NCBI GenBank assembly: GCA_902362595.1
Contig: CABIXF010000037.1
Span: 1-40,778 of the forward strand
Length of the DNA: 40,778 nt
Reading direction: 5' to 3'
From: Bacteroidaceae bacterium
GTDB taxonomy: Bacteria; Bacteroidota; Bacteroidia; Bacteroidales; Bacteroidaceae
Shown here: positions 24,797 through 32,644 of the stretch, piece by piece
Position numbering within the stretch: the first letter of the stretch is position 1
Layout of the letters: every line of letters starts with the position of its first letter
Program-made: the position numbers and the translations under genes
Notes under the pieces: model-generated
What the model was told of the DNA's origin: nothing
The model's input: the letters and a program-made list of their open reading frames with translations, nothing else
The model's database searches: none

Positions 24797-25684
24797 TCAA
24801 CGGGTTTGCAGGGTTTGGGCACACAGCACAGCAGCTTCCTGGTCGGGACGGCACTGCAGGTGATAGAACTTGCAATGTGTGACGACTTGCTCCAAGGTGT
24901 GATGAATGCAGTCGGTGATTGAAGAGTCCCATTTGACGGAGGAACAGGAGGGAAGCAGACTGGCGTATGCTTTGCTGCCTGTCAGGCTGGTGATGTGGTT
25001 GACTGGAGCTTGTGAGAGCCGGACAATGGCTTTCAAGGGGACTTCCTTATTCTTGTAGCAGGGAGTCTTTCCGCTCCAGGGACTTCCGAATATGACTGGT
25101 GTTCCGTGACAGATACGGATGACCGGATTGTCGTCGTTCAGAAGTTCGCTTTCTGGAATGTATTGCAGCCACAGGCGACTGTGGGTACTTTTTCCTGTTC
25201 CGCTCTTTCCCAAAAAAGCATAACCTTGCTGGTCTTTGCATATGACAGAGGAATGAATCAGCAGCGTATCCAAAGGGGCTGTCTGTCGGGTAAAGGTCAG
25301 CATCAAGGCATTGTGAAGGCCGAACGTGAGTTGTTCGGGAGTACTTGTTTCGCACAAGTAGAGTGTCTTCTCGGTGGGTTGCACGGTATCGCAAACCAAT
25401 GCTTCCGGTTTGCCGGGTGCCAGTGAAAAGCCGAAGGTATATCCTATGTTCGATTGAAAGACCCAAAGAAAAGGAAGTTCCTGATCAAAATGCTTCAAAA
25501 GTTGTTCCTGTGGGGGAACAGGCAGTTCCTGGCACAAGTGGAGGTGAAGTGTAAATAAGGGAGGTTCTTCCGTTTGTGTCTCGAAAGGAGCATACGCTTT
25601 CAGTATTTTTTCTCCCGTCGGTTTATCTACTGGCAGTTCCAGACGGAACAAGTGGCGGGCGACTTGATAAGTTTTTATAATCAT
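24797..25684 (-). CDS. HPr kinase-like protein (RiPP-cluster type)
   Basis: The 295-residue protein carries a P-loop GKSGTGKST near residues 159-167, as in HPr kinase/phosphorylase. It also has an HPrK-like nucleotide-site motif ELLNDDNPVI about 27 residues further on and PWSGKTP. The N-terminal half (1-150) resembles that of HprK-related proteins found with PqqD proteins and not HPr kinase itself. HprK-like kinases modify lasso peptides in some clusters. I placed the start at 25684 (MIIKTYQVARHLF); the upstream TTG is less likely and overlaps the -7 box. It is divergent from an S26-like peptidase and a PqqD-type gene, so peptide modification is a reasonable guess. Confidence 0.78.
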   Translation of the reverse strand: MIIKTYQVARHLFRLELPVDKPTGEKILKAYAPFETQTEEPPLFTLHLHLCQELPVPPQEQLLKHFDQELPFLWVFQSNIGYTFGFSLAPGKPEALVCDTVQPTEKTLYLCETSTPEQLTFGLHNALMLTFTRQTAPLDTLLIHSSVICKDQQGYAFLGKSGTGKSTHSRLWLQYIPESELLNDDNPVIRICHGTPVIFGSPWSGKTPCYKNKEVPLKAIVRLSQAPVNHITSLTGSKAYASLLPSCSSVKWDSSITDCIHHTLEQVVTHCKFYHLQCRPDQEAAVLCAQTLQTR

Positions 25685-25711
25685 ATTTGTGAGGGTTCTG
25701 ATTGATTGAAA

Positions 25712-25719
25712 CAAAAGTA
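25712..25719 (-). promoter_or_regulatory. -7 box of the HprK-like gene
   Basis: On the minus strand this reads TACTTTTG, a full TAnnTTTG match, 27 nt before the ATG at 25684. Confidence 0.6.
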
Positions 25720-25732
25720 GTAAAAAAAGAAG

Positions 25733-25759
25733 TTGCTCCGGATTTTTTCGTTACATTTG
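25733..25759 (+). promoter_or_regulatory. Promoter of the S26-like/PqqD operon
   Basis: TACATTTG at 25752-25759 is a full -7 match. A TTG at 25733-25735 lies 16 bp upstream, shorter than the usual 19-21. The start codon follows at 25787. It is back to back with the promoter of the HprK-like gene. Confidence 0.6.
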
Positions 25760-25786
25760 TGGCCCGAGGTAAGTCAGCATGAACGG

Positions 25787-26233
25787 ATGAACAAGAAAAT
25801 AATACCCAACGAGATACTTTTTTCAGAAATACGTAAGATAATTGCTTCCGGGAAGGAGGCTGTTTTCAGAGTGAAAGGGCGGAGCATGCTTCCTTTTCTG
25901 AAAGGAGATTGTGATTGCGTGCGACTAGGGCCTCCTACAGACATACAGGTGGGGGATATCCTGTTGTTTGAATCGACTCCGGGACATTTTATTCTTCACC
26001 GGCTGGTTGCAATAGAAGGGGAGATTTTTGTTTTCATGGGTGACGGAAACTGCTACGGACGGGAAAAATGTCAGCGTAGCCATATTATCGGAAAGGTGAA
26101 TGCCGTGATTCGGGAAAACGGAAAAGAAGTGGACTGCAATTCAGCTTCTGAACGGCGGAAGGCCCGAATCTGGAGGTGGCTGTTGCCTGTGCGTCGTTAT
26201 CTGCTGGCTATCCGGCGCAGACTGTATGAATAA
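25787..26233 (+). CDS. Soluble S26/S24-like serine peptidase
   Basis: The 148-residue protein has the signal-peptidase-like motif GRSMLPFLKGD with Ser33 as likely nucleophile, and HRLVAIEG with His71. The latter resembles the Ser/His (SipW/Sec11-type) active site; LexA and bacterial LepB use Ser/Lys. A MGDGNCYGRE box follows. No transmembrane segment is seen at either end, so it is probably cytoplasmic. I chose the ATG at 25787 (MNKKIIPNEIL), after the promoter. It pairs with a PqqD-type gene 20 nt downstream and is divergent from an HprK-like gene. Cleavage of a modified peptide is possible but unproven. Confidence 0.8.
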   Translation: MNKKIIPNEILFSEIRKIIASGKEAVFRVKGRSMLPFLKGDCDCVRLGPPTDIQVGDILLFESTPGHFILHRLVAIEGEIFVFMGDGNCYGREKCQRSHIIGKVNAVIRENGKEVDCNSASERRKARIWRWLLPVRRYLLAIRRRLYE

Positions 26234-26253
26234 TTTAGGATAAGAATACGATT

Positions 26254-26520
26254 ATGAGGATAAAAGATGGATTTGTAATGCGCGAGATGTGCGGAGAGTA
26301 TATCGTGACAGGTGAGAGCATGGAATATGTGGATTTCAACAAGATGCTGAATCTGAATGCCACTGCTGCTTATTTGTGGAAAGAAGTAGCGCACAAGGAT
26401 TTTGACTTGCACACATTGACCGACTTGCTGGTACGTAAATATGAGGTGAGTGAGGAACAGGCAGCTGCCGATGCCGCTCATCTTTGTCAGACCTGGAAAG
26501 AAGCCGGTGTGTTGGAATAG
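26254..26520 (+). CDS. PqqD family peptide-recognition protein
   Basis: The 88-residue protein matches the PqqD/RRE size and pattern. N-terminal strands (FVMREMCGEYIVTG) are followed by the NLNATAAYLWKEV helix and a C-terminal helical bundle. PqqD-like domains bind leader peptides of ribosomally made peptides and present them to modifying enzymes. It follows the S26-like gene and ends at a palindromic terminator. A radical-SAM maturase gene converges on it, but that enzyme is of the sulfatase-maturase type. No precursor peptide gene is visible nearby. Confidence 0.85.
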   Translation: MRIKDGFVMREMCGEYIVTGESMEYVDFNKMLNLNATAAYLWKEVAHKDFDLHTLTDLLVRKYEVSEEQAAADAAHLCQTWKEAGVLE

Positions 26521-26527
26521 GAAATAG

Positions 26528-26560
26528 AAAAAGGGAGAGCTTTTAAAGCTCTCCCTTTTT
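26528..26560. terminator. Bidirectional palindromic terminator
   Basis: A near-perfect palindrome AAAAAGGGAGAGCTTTT followed by AAAGCTCTCCCTTTTT. It serves the PqqD operon on the plus strand and the sulfatase-maturase transcript on the minus strand, whose stop codon (26543-26545) lies inside the hairpin. Confidence 0.9.
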
Positions 26561-27769
26561 GATGGCCTCCATGATATTGGCTGGCGGGCGTTCGGCCAGC
26601 AATTCTTTTTTCATATAGTCCATGTAAGGAGCCACGTGCTGGAAGAACTGATGGTATCCCTTGCACAGATAATTCAATCCCGGCTCGCTGTCGGCGGTAT
26701 GGGTGAAGCGGTTCTTGGGGCACTCGCCGTTGCAGGCAAAAAGAAACTCACATTCCTTGCACTGGCGGGGCAGGGCATCTTGTTTCATCTGTCCGAACTG
26801 GAGCTGGCGGTCGCTGTACATCATCTCGACCAGTGTCTTCTCGTGTATGTTGCCCAGTTTGTATTCCGGAAAAACAAAGTGGTCGCAGGAATACACATCA
26901 CCGTTGAACTCCATGACACCGGCATGTCCGCAGGTCTTGGCCAGGGTGCAGACTCCTGGTTGTACACCTACCCAGTTGGCCAGGGTAGAGTCAAACAGCT
27001 GGATGAAGAATTTGCCCACGTCTTCACGTACCCATTCATCGAACAAAGTGCAGAGGAAGTTTCCCCATTGCTCCGGCGATACGGAAAAGTCAGCCAGTTT
27101 TTCCCCTTCTTGCAGTGGGCTGGCCAGGTGGCGTCCGTCGGCATGGGGACTGATACGTTCCACAATCGGAGTAAACTGAATGTAGCGGCAGTCAATCTCC
27201 TTGAAGAAATGATAGAAATCCAGCGGATAGTCGGCATTGAAGTCGTTGACTACGGCCAGGGCATTCCATTCCACTCCATGTTTTTTTAGCAGTTGAATGC
27301 CCTGCATCACCTTGACGAATGACGGGCGTCCCTGACGGTTCTTTCGGTATTCGTCGTGGAACTCCTGCGGACCGTCAATCGACACGCCTACCAGCCAGTT
27401 GTTCTTTCGGAAAAACTCGCACCATTCATCGTTCAGCAACGTACCGTTGGTTTGGATGCAATTGTCGATGGTTCGTCCGCCGGCATATTTCTGTTGCAGT
27501 TCTATCACCCGTTTGTAGAAACTCAGCGGGCGCATCAGGGTTTCTCCTCCGTGCCAGGTGAAGAGGACCTGCGGCATGGTTTGGGAACTGATGTATTCAC
27601 GGATGAACTTTTCCAGCAGTTCGTCGCTCATCACGTGTTTGGAGATGTCTTTATACAAGTTCGCCTTTTCCAGGTAGTAACAATAGTCGCATGCCAGGTT
27701 GCAGACCGCTCCGACGGGTTTGGTCATCACATACAGCGGGCGGGCGAAAGGCGCAATGGTTTGGTTCAT
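26543..27769 (-). CDS. chuR: Anaerobic sulfatase-maturating radical SAM enzyme (ChuR-like)
   Basis: The 408-residue enzyme oxidises a Cys or Ser of sulfatases to formylglycine without oxygen. The radical-SAM motif CNLACDYC (Cys23, Cys27, Cys30) binds the first 4Fe-4S cluster. A SPASM-type Cys-rich C terminus (CGHAG...CDHF, CKECEFLFACNGECPKN) binds two more. TWHGGETLM and SIDGPQEFHDEYRK are typical of the anSME family, and it closely resembles the B. thetaiotaomicron enzyme as I remember it. I chose the start at 27769 (MNQTIAPFARPLY). It is the last gene of the priA-PHP-PTP-maturase run. No sulfatase is in the window. Confidence 0.92.
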   Translation of the reverse strand: MNQTIAPFARPLYVMTKPVGAVCNLACDYCYYLEKANLYKDISKHVMSDELLEKFIREYISSQTMPQVLFTWHGGETLMRPLSFYKRVIELQQKYAGGRTIDNCIQTNGTLLNDEWCEFFRKNNWLVGVSIDGPQEFHDEYRKNRQGRPSFVKVMQGIQLLKKHGVEWNALAVVNDFNADYPLDFYHFFKEIDCRYIQFTPIVERISPHADGRHLASPLQEGEKLADFSVSPEQWGNFLCTLFDEWVREDVGKFFIQLFDSTLANWVGVQPGVCTLAKTCGHAGVMEFNGDVYSCDHFVFPEYKLGNIHEKTLVEMMYSDRQLQFGQMKQDALPRQCKECEFLFACNGECPKNRFTHTADSEPGLNYLCKGYHQFFQHVAPYMDYMKKELLAERPPANIMEAIKKGEL

Positions 27770-27797
27770 GGTATTTTTGTTTAGGTAAGTGATCAAG

Positions 27798-28298
27798 TTA
27801 TTTTTCAGCGGTTTCTTTGTGCTCGGGAGTCTCCGTTAAGTGTTCCAGCAGTCCTTGGCAGGCATCTTCCAAGATGTCGAGCACATTCTCAAAGCCCTGT
27901 GCCCCTCCATAGTAAGGGTCGGGCACATGGTCGATGACCTTGGTACGGCAGAACTCCGTCATGCGATGGATTTTCTGTTCGCTCTCCAAATCGGGTGCTT
28001 TCTCTCGGAGGGCATCGATGTTGCGGTCGTCCATTCCTAGAATCCAATCGAAGTGATAGAAATCTTCCGTACGGACCGGGCGTGAACGGTGCGTCAGCTC
28101 ATAGCCTCTGCGGATGGCATGTGCCCGCATGCGCGCATCCGGCAATTCTCCTTCGTGAAAGCCGATGATGCCTGCAGAATCAATTTCAAACTCTTTTTCT
28201 CTTCTCGCCCGGCGTACCAGGGTACGCATGATTTCTTCGGCAGAAGAGGAACGGCAGATGTTGCCGAGACAGACAAAAAGTATGCGTTGTTTTTTCAT
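27798..28298 (-). CDS. Low-molecular-weight protein tyrosine phosphatase
   Basis: The 166-residue enzyme has the N-terminal phosphate loop CLGNICRS (Cys10 nucleophile, Arg16) and the general-acid motif DPYYGG about 110 residues later, the two marks of the LMW-PTP family. It removes phosphate from phosphotyrosine. The target is unknown; capsule and exopolysaccharide kinases are common targets, but none is here. Its start overlaps the PHP phosphatase stop by 4 nt (ATGA), and a sulfatase-maturase gene follows 28 nt downstream. The length is a few residues longer than average because of a charged C-terminal tail. Confidence 0.94.
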   Translation of the reverse strand: MKKQRILFVCLGNICRSSSAEEIMRTLVRRARREKEFEIDSAGIIGFHEGELPDARMRAHAIRRGYELTHRSRPVRTEDFYHFDWILGMDDRNIDALREKAPDLESEQKIHRMTEFCRTKVIDHVPDPYYGGAQGFENVLDILEDACQGLLEHLTETPEHKETAEK

Positions 28299-29011
28299 TT
28301 GTCGAGGTGTAAATACTGTTTAAAACGGGCCACATCGGTGTTCAGGATGAGGCTCTCCGGAAATTCGGTTTCCTTGACCAGTTCCAGGGCATGGTCGTAG
28401 GTTGCGATGTCGAACGAGATGTGGGCGTCACTTCCCAGGATGACCGGTACTTCGTATTGTTTGCAGAGACGGAGTATCTCCAGGTTGTTGGGACGTGCCT
28501 CTACTTTCTTGCGGCAGGGCTTCAGGGAACTGTTGTTGATTTCCAGCAACGTGTGATTCGCCTTAGCGGCCTGTACAATCGGTTCGAAAATCAGTTTGGC
28601 GGTTCCGTCACCTGGGTGGCTGATGATGTGCGTGTACGGATTTTCAATGGCCTTGATCATGCCGTGAGTATTTTCCTCGGGAGTGCCCGGCGTGTAGCAT
28701 AAAGAGTGAATCCCCGCAATCCGTAGGTCCAGCAGGTTCATGTGAAACTCGTCCAGGTCGAGGTTACCTTCTGTGTCGAGGATGTTGATTTCCGCTCCGA
28801 GCAGGAGTTCGATGCCGTACATCTTCCGTGGCACCACGTGCAGGTTGCGGAAATAAATCAGGTGGCAGCTTCCGGGGATGCCCGGTGTATGTTCCGTGAT
28901 GCCGAGCAGCTTCAGTCCCTTGTCGGCAGCTGCCCGTGCCATTTCCTGCAGGCTGCTGAACGCATGTCCGCTGGCGATGGTGTGCGTATGTACATCTAAT
29001 TCTATGTTCAT
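28295..29011 (-). CDS. PHP-domain phosphatase (YcdX-like)
   Basis: The 238-residue protein has the PHP metal-binding motifs: DVHTHTIASGHAF (His8, His10, His16), GITEHTPG, a HPGD motif in the middle, and GSDAH near the C terminus. This arrangement binds three metal ions. YcdX-type members are phosphatases of unclear substrate. It is not the DNA polymerase PHP domain, being far too short. It sits 11 nt after priA and overlaps the next gene by 4 nt. It may dephosphorylate a sugar or nucleotide phosphate. Confidence 0.9.
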   Translation of the reverse strand: MNIELDVHTHTIASGHAFSSLQEMARAAADKGLKLLGITEHTPGIPGSCHLIYFRNLHVVPRKMYGIELLLGAEINILDTEGNLDLDEFHMNLLDLRIAGIHSLCYTPGTPEENTHGMIKAIENPYTHIISHPGDGTAKLIFEPIVQAAKANHTLLEINNSSLKPCRKKVEARPNNLEILRLCKQYEVPVILGSDAHISFDIATYDHALELVKETEFPESLILNTDVARFKQYLHLDK

Positions 29012-29022
29012 TGTGATATGGT

Positions 29023-31485
29023 TTAAGTAGGGTCTACATCATAATATACCATGAGCGAACGGAAACGCTCGTCTTCTATCAGGCTCCGTTGCACTTGGGT
29101 CAGGTAACGGCGTACTTTGCTCAGCGAGGCTTCCTGTTCTATCTTGATGACAATCTTCCGGATGAAGAGCGATTGTATCCGGGCCACCGGTGGTTTGTCT
29201 GGTCCCAGTATCCGTTCGCCCATGCCTTGGCGCAGACGGGCAGCCATAAGCTCTGCTGCCTGCGTCAGAATGTCTTCTTTGCGGTGCTTCAGGTACACAT
29301 AAACCAGGCGGTAGAAAGGAGGATATTTGAAAAGTCTCCGTTCTTCCATCTGTTCTTGGTACAGACTCGCATAGTCGTTGGCCATAATCTGGTGGATGAG
29401 CGGGTTCTCCGGCGATTTGGTCTGGAGCACCACCAGTCCCTGTTTGTTCTTTCGTCCGGCTCGTCCGGCCACCTGCGCCATAAGCTGGAAGGCCCGTTCA
29501 TACGAGCGGAAGTCGGGATAGTTCATCATGGAGTCGGCATTCAGGATGCCTACCACACTTACCCGGTCGAAGTCGAGTCCTTTGGAAATCATCTGCGTGC
29601 CAATCAGGATATCCGTTTTTCCTTCCTCAAAGTCGCTGATGATGCGTTCGTAAGCCGTACGGGTACGGGTGGTGTCCAAGTCCATCCGGGCTACCCGGGC
29701 TTCCGGGAAAATCTGTTTGATGTCGTCTTCTATCTTTTCCGTTCCGAAGCCCCGGTTTACCAGTTCCACTCCGCCACAAGCCGGACAAGCCGTGGGTACA
29801 GCGTAGGTATAGCCGCAGTAGTGGCACGTCAGTTGGTGAAGCACCTTGTGATAGGTCAGGCTCACGTCACAGTTCTTGCAACGGGGAACCCATCCACAAG
29901 TGCGACATTCAATCATCGGCGCGAAGCCCCGTCGATTCTGGAACAGGATGACCTGCTCCTTTTGCTCCAAGGCTTCCCGTATCTTTTGCAACAGCAGGGG
30001 AGAGAACTGGGCCGTCATCCGTTTCTTACGGGCCAGTTCCTTGATGTCCACCAGTTCGATGTGCGGCAGCTGGATTTGCTGGTGACGCTCCGTCAGTTCC
30101 ACGAGTCCGTATTTCCCGCTCCGGGCATGGAAATAACTTTCCAGACTGGGAGTAGCCGTGCCCAGCAAAGTCTTGGCCCCGTACATGGAAGCCAGCATGA
30201 TGGCCGCGTTCCGGGCATGATACCGTGGGGCAGGGTCTTGCTGCTTGTAGCTCGTTTCATGTTCCTCGTCCACGATGACCAGTCCCAGTCGCCGGAATGG
30301 CAGGAATACGGACGAACGGACTCCCAGTATCACGTCGTAATCTTGCTCGGTGAGTTGTTTCTGCCAGATTTCCACCCTTTCCGCATCGGGAAACTTGGAA
30401 TGATACACTCCCAGCCGGGCTCCGAACACCCTTCGCAACCGTTCGGTGATTTGGGTGGTGAGGGCAATTTCCGGAAGGAGGTAGAGTACCTGCTTGCCGG
30501 CTTTCAGCACTTCTTCTATCAGGTGGATATAGATTTCAGTCTTGCCACTGGCCGTGACTCCATGCAGCAGACAGACATTTTTCGTCTGAAAACAAGTCAG
30601 AATTTCGTAAAAGGCTCGTTGCTGAGCGGGGCTGAGGGTATGTACGGGGACCGTTTCGGTTTCTTTGTCAGTCAGTCGGCCGATTTCGTACAGATAAGTC
30701 TCCAGTATTTGTTTGTCTACCAGATTCTTGAAAATGGACTGGGTTTGTCCGGATGCTTCCAGCAGTTGCTTCTTGCTGACTTCCCGGATGTCTTTCCCTT
30801 GGGCATTCCATCCCGACAGTTCCAGGTATTTCATCAGAATGGCCTGCTGTTTGGGAGCCCGTGCCAGCATATCAAATTTTATGTGCAGGTGATGTTCGTT
30901 CTGCAAAGCCTCTGTCAGGCGGACCCGTACTTCCGTGCGTGGCTTGTAGCTCCGCTTGATTTCTTCCTTGATGCAGATGGCTTCTTTCTCCAGCAGCGAC
31001 TTGATGACCGGCAACAGATTCTTCATCCCACTGGCCTTCTCCAGTTGCGTGACACATTGTTCCGGGTCGGCGCTGAGCAAGTCCAGGATACGCTGTTCCC
31101 GTGGAGGAAGCGGTTCCGAAGCCACAAAGTCCGGGTTGTATTCCACCAGCGTTTCACTTTCCAGCTTCATGCCCGAAGGCAGAGCCGCTTTATACACATC
31201 GCCCAGCGTACAGAGATAATAGTCGGCCAGCCATTTCCAGAAAGAGAACTGACGGGCCAATAAGACGGGGCGCGAATCGAGTACTTCCGAAATGTCCTTC
31301 GTCTCGTATGCCTCGGGAGCCGTTTCATGTACTTTTGTTACGATGGCTGTATGAAACTTCTTCGGACCGAAGGATACGATGACCCGACAGCCCGGTTGTA
31401 CACTCTCTTCCAGGCTTTCCGGAAGCGAGTAAGTATATTGGCTGGCAATGGGCAGCGGAACGATGACATCTACGAACTTTTTCAT
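29023..31485 (-). CDS. priA: Primosomal replication restart helicase PriA
   Basis: The 820-residue helicase restarts collapsed replication forks. An N-terminal DNA-binding domain (about 1-200, starting VDVIVPLPIASQYTY) is followed by the Walker A motif GVTASGKT near residue 308 and DEEH (Walker B). Two zinc clusters lie in the segment CRTCGWVPRCKNC...CHYCG...CPACG. A helicase C-terminal region has GTQMISKGLDFD and QVAGRAGR. I chose the ATG at 31485, which fits the family start, and not the longer frame. A -7 box ends 4 nt before it. It heads the run with the PHP phosphatase, PTP and sulfatase maturase. Confidence 0.97.
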   Translation of the reverse strand: MKKFVDVIVPLPIASQYTYSLPESLEESVQPGCRVIVSFGPKKFHTAIVTKVHETAPEAYETKDISEVLDSRPVLLARQFSFWKWLADYYLCTLGDVYKAALPSGMKLESETLVEYNPDFVASEPLPPREQRILDLLSADPEQCVTQLEKASGMKNLLPVIKSLLEKEAICIKEEIKRSYKPRTEVRVRLTEALQNEHHLHIKFDMLARAPKQQAILMKYLELSGWNAQGKDIREVSKKQLLEASGQTQSIFKNLVDKQILETYLYEIGRLTDKETETVPVHTLSPAQQRAFYEILTCFQTKNVCLLHGVTASGKTEIYIHLIEEVLKAGKQVLYLLPEIALTTQITERLRRVFGARLGVYHSKFPDAERVEIWQKQLTEQDYDVILGVRSSVFLPFRRLGLVIVDEEHETSYKQQDPAPRYHARNAAIMLASMYGAKTLLGTATPSLESYFHARSGKYGLVELTERHQQIQLPHIELVDIKELARKKRMTAQFSPLLLQKIREALEQKEQVILFQNRRGFAPMIECRTCGWVPRCKNCDVSLTYHKVLHQLTCHYCGYTYAVPTACPACGGVELVNRGFGTEKIEDDIKQIFPEARVARMDLDTTRTRTAYERIISDFEEGKTDILIGTQMISKGLDFDRVSVVGILNADSMMNYPDFRSYERAFQLMAQVAGRAGRKNKQGLVVLQTKSPENPLIHQIMANDYASLYQEQMEERRLFKYPPFYRLVYVYLKHRKEDILTQAAELMAARLRQGMGERILGPDKPPVARIQSLFIRKIVIKIEQEASLSKVRRYLTQVQRSLIEDERFRSLMVYYDVDPT

Positions 31486-31489
31486 ACTG

Positions 31490-31497
31490 CAAAGGTA
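31490..31497 (-). promoter_or_regulatory. -7 box of priA, directly at the start codon
   Basis: On the minus strand it reads TACCTTTG, ending 4 nt before the priA ATG. A transcript from it would be leaderless or nearly so. Confidence 0.55.
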
Positions 31498-31539
31498 TAA
31501 AAAGCCCCTCACATAGCTGGTTCCCTTCTGAAACTTTTA

Positions 31540-31547
31540 TAGCTTTG
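31540..31547 (+). promoter_or_regulatory. -7 box of the oxidoreductase gene
   Basis: TAGCTTTG fits TAnnTTTG and lies 27 nt before the ATG at 31575. Confidence 0.55.
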
Positions 31548-31574
31548 TGTCCTGGTTTTAATATTTAATGAAAA

Positions 31575-32558
31575 ATGAAAATTTACAATATCGGAATTAT
31601 CGGGTGTGGCGGAATTGCCTGCAAAATGGCGGCCACCCTTGGAGGAATGAAAGGAGTGAAACGGTATGCCGTGGCTTCGCGTACGTTGGAGAAGGCACAG
31701 GCTTTTGCCGACAAGTGGGAGTTTGCGAAGGCCTACGGAAGTTATGAGGAACTGGCCTCAGACCCGGAAGTCGACTTGATTTACATTGCGACCCCTCATG
31801 CCATGCATTACGACAATGCCCGTATGTGTATCGAAAAAGGCAAGCCTGTGTTGTGTGAGAAGGCCTTTACCGCCAATGCCCGTCAGGCTGCCGAGCTGCT
31901 GAAACTGGCCGAGGAAAAAAAGGTATTCCTGACCGAAGCTATCTGGACCCGCTACATGCCGCTTTCACTGAAGATTCGGGAGCTGCTGGAAGAAGGAGTC
32001 ATCGGTACGCCTTATATGCTTTCGGCTAATTTGGGCTATGTGATTGACCGGAAAGAACGCATCCTGCGTCCGGAATTGGCGGGAGGTGCGTTGTTGGACT
32101 TGGGAGTGTATCTGCTCAACTTTGCCGCCATGTATTTCGGTAAGGAGATTGCTTCCGTACATTCTGTTTGTCAGAAGACCGATACGGGGGTCGATGCACA
32201 GGAAAACATCACCTTGCTGTTCCAGGATGGAAAGATGGCGGCTTTGCAGGCCAGTATTCATGCCGTGACCGACCGTATGGGAGTGATTTCGGGCGATAAA
32301 GGTCATCTGATTGTGGAGAATATCAACAACCCACAGTCGGTTCGAATTTTGGATGCCAACTATCAGACGGTAGCGGTGTACGAAGCTCCGCAGCAGATTA
32401 CAGGTTACGAATACCAGGTATATGCCTCTTTGGAAGCCATCGAGAAAGGCTGGCTGGAATCGCCGTATATGCCGCACGCCGAGACGCTACGCCTCATGCA
32501 GCAGATGGATGCCCTCCGCAAGGAATGGGGAGTGGTATATCCCTGTGATAAAGAATAA
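31575..32558 (+). CDS. Gfo/Idh/MocA family NAD(P)-dependent oxidoreductase
   Basis: The 327-residue protein has an N-terminal Rossmann domain with GIIGCGGIACKMA and a conserved catalytic-region Lys in the EKAFTANARQA motif, near residue 96. A C-terminal alpha/beta substrate domain follows (about 125-320). The family oxidises or reduces sugars and cyclitols; the dihydrodiol-dehydrogenase-like branch is likely, judging by the TEAIWTRYMP motif. The substrate cannot be named. It stands alone with its own promoter and a perfect 12-bp terminator hairpin after it. Confidence 0.9.
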   Translation: MKIYNIGIIGCGGIACKMAATLGGMKGVKRYAVASRTLEKAQAFADKWEFAKAYGSYEELASDPEVDLIYIATPHAMHYDNARMCIEKGKPVLCEKAFTANARQAAELLKLAEEKKVFLTEAIWTRYMPLSLKIRELLEEGVIGTPYMLSANLGYVIDRKERILRPELAGGALLDLGVYLLNFAAMYFGKEIASVHSVCQKTDTGVDAQENITLLFQDGKMAALQASIHAVTDRMGVISGDKGHLIVENINNPQSVRILDANYQTVAVYEAPQQITGYEYQVYASLEAIEKGWLESPYMPHAETLRLMQQMDALRKEWGVVYPCDKE

Positions 32559-32583
32559 GTTTGACTCGTATAAAAAAGAAGAA

Positions 32584-32627
32584 CCTCTTTTAAAGCTGCT
32601 TGAACGCACTTTAAAAGAGGCCTTTTT
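32584..32627 (+). terminator. Terminator after the oxidoreductase gene
   Basis: CCTCTTTTAAAG (32584-32595) pairs perfectly with CTTTAAAAGAGG (32609-32620), followed by CC and five Ts. It lies just beyond the stop (32645) of the convergent small barrel gene. Confidence 0.88.
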
Positions 32628-32644
32628 ATAATTGGCAGATTGAA

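Noticed and set aside
24797..25684. HprK-like gene as true HPr kinase/phosphorylase
   Set aside because: No PTS genes nearby, and the divergent N-terminal half and PqqD context fit the RiPP-type relatives better.
29089..31263. Long open frame (724 codons) antisense to priA
   Set aside because: It is the shadow of priA. The composition looks random, no domain is visible, and priA motifs are complete on the other strand.
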